Below are positions 54,732 through 61,394 of a DNA stretch of 64,000 bases, piece after piece. The position numbers and the translations under genes were made by a program. The notes beneath the pieces are model-generated. The model did not search any database. It saw nothing but the letters and a program-made list of their open reading frames with translations, and was not told where the DNA came from. How positions within the stretch are numbered: position 1 is the stretch's first letter; each line of letters begins with the position of its first letter. This DNA is from Clostridiales bacterium Firm_09. GTDB lineage: Bacteria > Bacillota > Clostridia > Christensenellales > DTU072. The stretch lies in contig LVAO01000006.1 of assembly GCA_001604065.1 (NCBI GenBank), positions 186,001 through 250,000 of the forward strand. The letters run 5' to 3'.

Positions 54732-55873
54732 CTGTTCTCCTTGGCTTTTAATGAAATCAGCAATTGGTCGTATTCAGAAGGGTCGACAGGAAAAGAAATT
54801 CTTCTGTTGCCCGTATAGGCAGAAAGATATATTGCGTTGATGATCGAAAGCGCTTTGATGCCCTCTTCGCCCGGGGCAAGAAGCGGTGTTCCAAAGCGAA
54901 GATGCGAAGTAAAATCACGCAGGATATTGACCTGTTGTCCCCAGCAGTGCAGCTCGTTAAGAGCATTGCCGATCCCGTATGTAAGCGTTTTCTTTTTTGC
55001 GGTCGTGAAACCATAGCCACGTTTGGTCGTCGCGTTGACCTCGGTCTCCGATTTTGCGAATCTGAGATAGCGCATTTTGAATTTGCCGATGGTGATTTTT
55101 CCCTTATCGCCGGCTATTTCCAGCAGATTGGAACCTTTCAGCTCGTGTCCGATTGCGGTAAATACGCATTTTGCGCCGTTTTTGTAATCCATGACGGCAA
55201 CAACGTCGTTTTCTACGGTAATCTTGCGGTTGCGTGTCTCTGCCCATGCAGTCAGACCCTCTGGCATGCCGACAAGCCACTGTAATATATCCAACTGATG
55301 TACGCACTGGTTGATTAACAAGCCGCCGCCTTCGCCCTTCCAGCTTGCACGCCACCCGCCCATATCATAATAGAATTGCGAACGGTACCAGTCCGTGACG
55401 GTCAGCGTTATGCGCTTGATATCACCTAGAGCGTTTTGCTCCAGAAGCTTTTTTGCATAAGCGTACATGCGGTTGGTTCGCTGATTGTACATGATGCCAT
55501 AGGCAAGCTCCGGATGCTTTCTGGCTTCGTCGATTGCTCTTTGCGCTTCGCTTACAGTGACCGAAGCGGGTTTTTCGGATAAGACATGCAGCCCCGCCTG
55601 CAGCGCCGCAATCACGATTTGCACATGGGAATAATGAGGGGTCGCAACAACAACGGCATCCAGTCCCCCTTCGGAAAACATTTTCGCATAATCTTCATAA
55701 ACCGCAATATCGGGCCAATGGGATTGGATTTTGTTCAGTTTTGTCGTGTCCGAATCGCAGACAGCCGCAAGCATGGCGCCTTTTACATAACCTTTTGCGA
55801 GATTGCGCGCGTGAATGGACCCCATGCGCCCCACTCCGACAATGCCGTATCGTACGATGCCTTTATGCTTCAT
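54728..55873 (-). CDS. Gfo/Idh/MocA family NAD(P)-dependent oxidoreductase
   Basis: This 381-residue enzyme has an N-terminal Rossmann domain (YGIVGVGRMGSIHARN), VVVATPHYSHV and the catalytic Lys in LSEKPASVT, then a C-terminal beta sheet domain with GGWRASWKGEGGGLLINQ and CVHQLDILQW, whose His is typical of the active site. Members oxidise or reduce sugars, inositols or nucleotide sugars, and some act in redox-assisted glycoside cleavage. GAGG lies 6 bases before the ATG at 55873. It overlaps the GDPD gene by 11 bases and the glycosidase gene by 4. Confidence 0.9.
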   Translation of the reverse strand: MKHKGIVRYGIVGVGRMGSIHARNLAKGYVKGAMLAAVCDSDTTKLNKIQSHWPDIAVYEDYAKMFSEGGLDAVVVATPHYSHVQIVIAALQAGLHVLSEKPASVTVSEAQRAIDEARKHPELAYGIMYNQRTNRMYAYAKKLLEQNALGDIKRITLTVTDWYRSQFYYDMGGWRASWKGEGGGLLINQCVHQLDILQWLVGMPEGLTAWAETRNRKITVENDVVAVMDYKNGAKCVFTAIGHELKGSNLLEIAGDKGKITIGKFKMRYLRFAKSETEVNATTKRGYGFTTAKKKTLTYGIGNALNELHCWGQQVNILRDFTSHLRFGTPLLAPGEEGIKALSIINAIYLSAYTGNRRISFPVDPSEYDQLLISLKAKENR

Positions 55874-56522
55874 ATGCATCCTCATTCGCTTTGCGCAACG
55901 CCAGCGCGATATCAATTCTGTTGGTTGTGATATTATCGGGCTTCAAACCAATCAGTCTCTCAAGCAATGCATCGTCATCTACAGTATAGATGGATAGTCC
56001 GAGTCCGATTTCTTTGGCTTTTTTGACAAATTCATTGGAGGCATAAATATACGGAATATTGATGCCCTTGATTCTGTCGTTGTGGAAGCTGTCCAGATAT
56101 TCTTTGATTTTGGTCAGATTCTCCAGAGAAAGCGGAAATTTCCTCTTATAAAAAATCGTATTGACATAAGCCATACCGGCATCCAGATATTTGATATCCT
56201 TTGGCACAACAGATCCCGTAAAATAAACATGCTGTTCTGCTCCTTTGGCTTTTGCAAGGTCAAGAACGTGCCGGACAAGACCTTTTCGCTTGACATCGCA
56301 ATTGACCATCACATTATGTTCCTTGCAATAGTCAAACACAAACGATAAAGGCACTTTGCTTTTGGGGAAAAGCGAAGGCAGCATGTGCGCAAGATAAAGC
56401 GTCTTTCCTCGTTTCATGATATCGACTTCAATGGCATCCAATTTGTATTCGGCCATCTTCTTAAAATACCTGTATGTATTGCGTCCGGTCAGAAGCGCGC
56501 CTCCGTGCGCAGTGATAATCAT
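55863..56522 (-). CDS. Glycerophosphodiester phosphodiesterase family protein
   Basis: This 219-residue TIM-barrel protein matches GDPD enzymes, which cut glycerophosphodiesters to glycerol 3-phosphate and an alcohol. His6 (ITAHGG), Glu32 and Asp34 (AIEVDIMK) and His46 (YLAHM) match the conserved sites, but the usual ENT becomes RNT and the usual HD after the second His becomes HM, so it is a divergent member. No signal peptide is seen. It lies between the PHP hydrolase and the Gfo/Idh gene, which suggests that the substrate of this operon contains a phosphodiester. Confidence 0.82.
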   Translation of the reverse strand: MIITAHGGALLTGRNTYRYFKKMAEYKLDAIEVDIMKRGKTLYLAHMLPSLFPKSKVPLSFVFDYCKEHNVMVNCDVKRKGLVRHVLDLAKAKGAEQHVYFTGSVVPKDIKYLDAGMAYVNTIFYKRKFPLSLENLTKIKEYLDSFHNDRIKGINIPYIYASNEFVKKAKEIGLGLSIYTVDDDALLERLIGLKPDNITTNRIDIALALRKANEDAYEA

Positions 56523-56538
56523 AATCCACCTCCTGTTT

Positions 56539-57504
56539 TTATTGAATATAATATGGTGTCGCTATCAGCAGCCTTCTGGGCAAGCCGTCCACCCTGCCGT
56601 CGACCGCCAGTTGCATAAACCCTTTCTGGGCTTTCAGACTCAATTCCAATTGATTTTTTTCAAGCGGACAGATGCTCTGCCCTTGGGGAGTATACACATA
56701 TACTTTTTGAGGTTCAAACAACCGGCCGCTGTTGAAGCCTTTTTCGGCAGGAGGCTCAATACTTATGGTCAGAGTGTATTCTCCGGCCTCCGCTTCTTCT
56801 CCGATACAATATTTTTTGCCCGTTCCGTCTGATAATGTGGCATTCAGTCGGATGCCAAGCGAAACATAGCTTCTGCCGCGACGGATGGCCTCAAGCGCTT
56901 TTCGAGAATCCGGTTTCCCGTCCATGCCGAGAAATGTGGAGGCATACAATCCTCCGGAGCCGCCGTGCCAGTCCCTGCCGTAAACGCAGGCAAGCTTGCT
57001 GCCTTGCGCCGCCAGCGCGCGGTACCGCGCTTCGGCTCGGACATTGGTCGGCTCTGCCGAAGGGTCGGCATACGACCAGATTTCGTAATGTGTGAAATCT
57101 TTATAATCCTCTATTCCCCATTCGTCGCTTCCGCCGGTGCAGATGGGATAACCGATTCTGCAAGGATGCGCGATACCGACGCAACCGCCGTTCTGCTTGA
57201 CGAAGGCAGCTTCTTTTTGTACGGTGGAAGGACAGATTCTGCGCCAGTCAATGCCGAAATCTCCGCCTAAGACAGTGATATGGCCATAAAAAGTCGTCCA
57301 TTCGATACCCGGTATAAACACCAGTCCGCAATCATCCGCCGCCTCTTGCGCATAAGGCACACCGGTCGCCGTATTGTGATCGGTCAAAGCGAATCCGGTC
57401 AGTTTTTCTGATGCGACGTTCGCCGCAAGCTCCTGCGGCGCAAATCTCCCGTCGCTGTGCCGGGTATGCGCATGCAGTTCGAAAGGATAAAAATCAATCG
57501 CCAT
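56539..57504 (-). CDS. PHP-domain metallohydrolase, CehA/McbA-like
   Basis: This 321-residue PHP phosphoesterase-type protein has the metal motifs HAHTRHSDG (His11, His13, Asp18), TDHN (His43), GIEW (Glu68), GIAHP and YGRDWHGG. The C-terminal 90 residues form a beta-rich tail (EYTLTISIEPPAEKG and following). Relatives include phosphodiesterases and the carbaryl hydrolase CehA; substrate unknown. Its start overlaps by 11 bases the preceding gene, which looks like the N-terminal domain normally fused to this family. Confidence 0.85.
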   Translation of the reverse strand: MAIDFYPFELHAHTRHSDGRFAPQELAANVASEKLTGFALTDHNTATGVPYAQEAADDCGLVFIPGIEWTTFYGHITVLGGDFGIDWRRICPSTVQKEAAFVKQNGGCVGIAHPCRIGYPICTGGSDEWGIEDYKDFTHYEIWSYADPSAEPTNVRAEARYRALAAQGSKLACVYGRDWHGGSGGLYASTFLGMDGKPDSRKALEAIRRGRSYVSLGIRLNATLSDGTGKKYCIGEEAEAGEYTLTISIEPPAEKGFNSGRLFEPQKVYVYTPQGQSICPLEKNQLELSLKAQKGFMQLAVDGRVDGLPRRLLIATPYYIQ

Positions 57505-57934
57505 AGACGCTCACCTCCGCGACAACCTTTTCTGAAAGAACCGCATGGGCAGAAAGCGTCACGGCCCATTCTCCCGCAACAATCTCCATCCTGTGAAAAC
57601 CGGGAGAGGAAAAAGTGGGACCGATTGTATATTCTGCATCATCCGCATGGCGATGCGCAGTCCCTGCAAGTCCCTCGGGAGAATCCACTGACAGCGTAAT
57701 AAGGTTGCTGAGCGGAAGTTCTGCTTCCGCCTGCGCCTCGTTTATTTGAAAACCGTATCGGGCATAGCATGCCTTTACAAGCTCAAGGGATTGCTGCCTG
57801 TCCTCCAGACGCTTGGGAGCATAGACATAGTGAAACCTGAGCTGACGAAAGGCTTTATCAATTGTAAACGGAAACCTATAATGTCCCGAAGTCATCCCGG
57901 GGGTCAGGACTGTTTCCAGCTTGTATAGCAGCAT
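57494..57934 (-). CDS. Small beta-rich protein, probable split-off N-terminal domain of the PHP hydrolase
   Basis: This 146-residue protein has no clear family on its own. HYRFPFTIDKAFRQLRFHYV near the start and LITLSVDSPEGLAG, SPGFHRMEIVAGEWAVTL later resemble the beta-sandwich domain that precedes the PHP domain in CehA/McbA-type proteins (fevpeg..ysY.P, N-LDLGL, ATPGY-PG-W). It overlaps the PHP gene by 11 bases in another frame. Either the gene has been split into two coupled parts, or a frameshift is present in the sequence. It follows the thioesterase gene by 9 bases. Confidence 0.6.
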   Translation of the reverse strand: MLLYKLETVLTPGMTSGHYRFPFTIDKAFRQLRFHYVYAPKRLEDRQQSLELVKACYARYGFQINEAQAEAELPLSNLITLSVDSPEGLAGTAHRHADDAEYTIGPTFSSPGFHRMEIVAGEWAVTLSAHAVLSEKVVAEVSVYGD

Positions 57935-57943
57935 CTCTGTTCC

Positions 57944-58360
57944 TCAGTCTTTCTGCAGTACCGGATTATCTCCCAGCACATAGCCGTTTGCGGTTGCATA
58001 TGCGACATTTGTACCCAGTTCGTCAAAAACTTCCATTTTATATAAAACCGTATGGCTGCCGGCATGAAGAGGCATTGCCTTTGCAAAAAGCACCTTCCCT
58101 TTGGGCGGTTTAAGAAATGTGATTCCGACGTTCTGGGATACCGTCCATTTTCCCATAGCGTTTGCATGTACGGCAAACGCAAAATCAGCGATGGTAAAAA
58201 TGAATCCTCCTTGCACGCCGTTGTTGGCATTAAGATGGTTGTCTGTCAGCTCCGCTTTGCAAAGCGCATACTCTCTGGTTACTTCGGCAATCTGTATTCC
58301 GTTATACAGACAATACCGGTCGCGTTTGAAAAAATTTCTTATTGTTTTGATGTCCGCCAT
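57944..58360 (-). CDS. Hotdog-fold thioesterase, PaaI-like
   Basis: This 138-residue protein fits the PaaI/4HBT group: NHLNANNGVQGGFIFTIADFA holds the conserved N-x-x-G-x-x-H-GG-x-x-x-x-x-D pattern with Val-Gln in place of the usual His, followed by NVGITFLKPPKGKVLFAKA. It would hydrolyse acyl-CoA thioesters. The replaced His weakens that call slightly. The ATG at 58360 is 1 base after the GH20 stop; an upstream extension of 28 residues would overlap GH20 and has no support. Confidence 0.8.
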   Translation of the reverse strand: MADIKTIRNFFKRDRYCLYNGIQIAEVTREYALCKAELTDNHLNANNGVQGGFIFTIADFAFAVHANAMGKWTVSQNVGITFLKPPKGKVLFAKAMPLHAGSHTVLYKMEVFDELGTNVAYATANGYVLGDNPVLQKD

Positions 58361-58361
58361 A

Positions 58362-59957
58362 TTATTGTTTACCCCGGCGCTTCTTGCGCATGGTTTTCTC
58401 ATATTCTGCGTGCGCATTCTTGCGGGTGAATACCTTTTTTGCATATCCGCTCAAAAAGCGCCGGCCCTCGGCGACCGGAAACGGAGCATAATTGATACCC
58501 ATACGATCAAGGGCGACCATACGTTTGCTCAATCTTTTGCAGAAATCCTGATAATCCCTTTTTTCTTCCGGCGTCCATGCGACTTCGGACAGTGCTTCCA
58601 TACGCGGAAACAGCTGAAAATCCAGTCTTTCCGGCGTAGGTACCCATTCGGTCCACAAAGCGCCTTCTAAACCCAGCACGGATTCTTCTTTGAGATACAA
58701 GTCCGCGATGTCGAAGCGGTAGGTATCCGACAGCTTGACCATGGCATAGGGCATATCGAAATAGAATGCCTGATGCTTGCTGATGATAAGCTTTCTGCCA
58801 TCCTCTGCCTGTTTTTCTACATTCCTGTCCCTTGCCGGGACCCAATACTGTGCAATGACGCTGCGCTCAAGGTTGTCCGCCATCAGTATTTCGTTCCAGC
58901 CAATCATCGTCCGGCCCTTGCGTTTGAGATACAAAGCAATCTTGTTATGGAAGTAGCCTTGCAGTCCCTCTTCGTCCTTCAGTTTGTTGTCTTTGATGCT
59001 CTTTTGGCAAACCGGACATTTCTTCCATTCTTTTTTTGCCGCTTCGTCGCCGCCGATATGAAAATAGGGCGCGGGAAAAAGCTCGCATATTTCGTCTATC
59101 ACATCATAAATAAAACGATACGTGCTTTCTTTGCCCGCACAAGCAATGATATCGGTATGGTCGGAGTGCCGGACGGAAGGCTCGATGGCTCTGTTGCCGC
59201 AGCTCAGTTCCGGATAAGCGGCAACCGCGGCCGCAAAATGTGCGGGCATGTCGATCTCGGGCACAATCATGATGTTTCGCTCCTTGGCATAGGCGACGAT
59301 ATCTTTTATTTGCTCCTGTGTATAATATCCCTGATATTCTATCCAGCTTACCACGTTGGGCTTGCCCCAGGCAAGCGTCTGCGTCCCTCTTCTTTTTCCG
59401 CCGACCTCGGTGAGAAGAGGATATTTCTTGATTTCAATCCGCCAGCCTTCATTGTCGGTAAGATGCCAATGAAAGACGTTCAGCTTGTACATGGACATCC
59501 GGTCCAAAAGCTTTTTTACGGTTTCGACTCCGAAAAAATGCCTGCTCTCGTCCAGCATGATGCCGCGCCAACCCAAACGCGGCCTGTCGGTCACAGAAAT
59601 CGCGTGCATGGTAAGGATTTCGGGCGCTTCCGGAACATCCATGCAAAACAACTGGCGAAGCGACATCACCGCATAAAATGCACCCGCGTAACCGCTTGCA
59701 TAGATTGTCAGGCTGTCCGTGCTGCACTCGATGCGGTATCCTTCTTTCGGCTGCACGCGGTCATATAAGAATCTGACAACCGCGTTTTTGCTGAGAACAT
59801 TGTGGATTTTATAACCGCAAACTTTTTCGATGAGTGAAATGAACAGATCCTTGGCTCTGGCAAGCTCTGCATCCGCGTATACAGTTGTAGAATTGTTGAT
59901 GACAAATTCTCCGTATTTCTCTTCGCTCTTATAAGGCAGTGGAATAAGGTTCAGCAT
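58362..59957 (-). CDS. Beta-N-acetylhexosaminidase, GH20
   Basis: This 531-residue enzyme removes terminal beta-linked GlcNAc or GalNAc by substrate-assisted catalysis. The N-terminal GH20b domain (about 1-115) precedes the barrel with RGIMLDESRHFFGVE, LNVFHWHLTDNEGWRIEI and the catalytic pair Asp304-Glu305 in HIGGDEAAK. The end has GLEGALWTEW. No signal peptide is present, so it should work in the cytoplasm on imported di- or oligosaccharides. It starts 2 bases after the citrate synthase stop. Confidence 0.95.
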   Translation of the reverse strand: MLNLIPLPYKSEEKYGEFVINNSTTVYADAELARAKDLFISLIEKVCGYKIHNVLSKNAVVRFLYDRVQPKEGYRIECSTDSLTIYASGYAGAFYAVMSLRQLFCMDVPEAPEILTMHAISVTDRPRLGWRGIMLDESRHFFGVETVKKLLDRMSMYKLNVFHWHLTDNEGWRIEIKKYPLLTEVGGKRRGTQTLAWGKPNVVSWIEYQGYYTQEQIKDIVAYAKERNIMIVPEIDMPAHFAAAVAAYPELSCGNRAIEPSVRHSDHTDIIACAGKESTYRFIYDVIDEICELFPAPYFHIGGDEAAKKEWKKCPVCQKSIKDNKLKDEEGLQGYFHNKIALYLKRKGRTMIGWNEILMADNLERSVIAQYWVPARDRNVEKQAEDGRKLIISKHQAFYFDMPYAMVKLSDTYRFDIADLYLKEESVLGLEGALWTEWVPTPERLDFQLFPRMEALSEVAWTPEEKRDYQDFCKRLSKRMVALDRMGINYAPFPVAEGRRFLSGYAKKVFTRKNAHAEYEKTMRKKRRGKQ

Positions 59958-59959
59958 TT

Positions 59960-61327
59960 CTATCTCTCCGACAATTTTTTATAGCTCTGTCTCTCCGCCA
60001 CCGCCATATAAGCAGGACGAATGATCTTGCCGTTGTTGCTCAGTTCTTCGATACGATGTGCGCTCCAGCCCGCCATACGTGAGACGGCGAACATGGGTGT
60101 AAACAATTCGATGGGCAATCCCAGCATTTTGTATACAAGACCCGAAAAGAAATCAATATTCGCCGATACGCCTTTATACATGCGGCTTCTTTCGGCAATG
60201 ATTTCGGGAGCAATCTTTTTTACCATGAGGTAAAGCTCGTATTCTTCGGACAACCCTTTTTCTTCGGCCAGATCGCGGACGTAGTTTTCTAAAATCAACG
60301 CTCTCGGATCGGATACGGAATAGATCGCATGGCCGATGCCGTAGATAAGGCCCTTTCTGTCAAAGGCTTCTTTTTTTAGGATACGCACAAGATAATCCCT
60401 GACTTCGGACTCGCTTCGGGTGCGGATGCTGCTCTTGAGGTCCTCCATCATTCTGATTACCTTGACATTGGCGCCTCCGTGCCGCGGGCCTTTGAGAGAA
60501 CCAAGAGAAGCCGCAACGGTTGAATAGGTATCGGTGCCAGAACTGCTTACAACATGCGTGGTAAAAGTAGAGTTGTTGCCGCCGCCATGCTCGGCATGAA
60601 GAACGAAACATATATCAAGGAGTTTTGCCTCCAGATGCGTAAATTTGCTGTCATGGCGGAGAAGATGCAGAATATTCTCTGCCATACTCAGATTCTTGTC
60701 GCTGTTATGAATGATCAGGCTCCCGCCGTCATGGTAATGCTTGTATACCTGATAACCATAAACCGATATGAGCGGCAGCTGGGATATAAGCTGCAGGCAT
60801 TGCCTCAGAACGTTGGGAAGTGAAATATCGTCCGCCTGTTCGTCATAGGCATAGAGCGTCAGTACGCTGCGCGCAAGCACATTCATCATATCGATGGAAG
60901 GTTTTTTCATGATGATATCCCGTACAAAATTGGGCGGAAGCGAACGGAAGGAAAACAGCAAAGAACAGAATTCTTTATATTCTTCCATGTTCGGCAATTT
61001 TCCGAACAGAAGCAGATAAATGACTTCTTCAAAGCCGAACCGTCCTTCTTGGACAAAGCCATCAACAATTTCTTCTATGGGGATACCCCTGTAATAAAGC
61101 TCCCCCGGTTTGCGGATCAGACTGCCGTCCTCTTCTTTGCTGTAAGCGTTGATTTCACTGATTTCGGTAAGCCCGGCAAGTACGCCGCGGCCATCCAGAT
61201 CGCGCAATCCCCTTTTCACATCATATTTGTTGTACAAAAGAGTGTCAATCTGAGTACTTTTACCGGCCTGCTCTGCAAGCCTGCTGATGAGCGGCATATT
61301 GTTTTTTATCATATTGTCATAATCCAT
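59960..61327 (-). CDS. gltA: Citrate synthase
   Basis: This 455-residue enzyme condenses oxaloacetate and acetyl-CoA. Catalytic motifs are VLHAEHGGGNNSTFT (244-258), GIGHAIYSVSDPRA and SANIDFFSG, with GPRHGGANVKV between. An N-terminal part of about 80 residues precedes PGELYYRGIPIEEIV; this is the longer form found in Clostridia and some other anaerobes. AAAGGAGG lies just before the ATG. It is the first gene of the operon after the giant MBG gene (67-base gap), and is followed at 2 bases by a hexosaminidase, an unusual neighbour. Confidence 0.93.
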   Translation of the reverse strand: MDYDNMIKNNMPLISRLAEQAGKSTQIDTLLYNKYDVKRGLRDLDGRGVLAGLTEISEINAYSKEEDGSLIRKPGELYYRGIPIEEIVDGFVQEGRFGFEEVIYLLLFGKLPNMEEYKEFCSLLFSFRSLPPNFVRDIIMKKPSIDMMNVLARSVLTLYAYDEQADDISLPNVLRQCLQLISQLPLISVYGYQVYKHYHDGGSLIIHNSDKNLSMAENILHLLRHDSKFTHLEAKLLDICFVLHAEHGGGNNSTFTTHVVSSSGTDTYSTVAASLGSLKGPRHGGANVKVIRMMEDLKSSIRTRSESEVRDYLVRILKKEAFDRKGLIYGIGHAIYSVSDPRALILENYVRDLAEEKGLSEEYELYLMVKKIAPEIIAERSRMYKGVSANIDFFSGLVYKMLGLPIELFTPMFAVSRMAGWSAHRIEELSNNGKIIRPAYMAVAERQSYKKLSER

Positions 61328-61394
61328 AGCTGCCTCCTTTAAGATATTGATAACTCAACCGCCCTATCGCAAGGCGAATCACACTTTGTCCGGA

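Noticed and set aside
61335-61394. Hairpin CGCC/GGCG between the third giant gene and citrate synthase
   Set aside because: The stem is short and no T tract follows, so it is not supported as a terminator.
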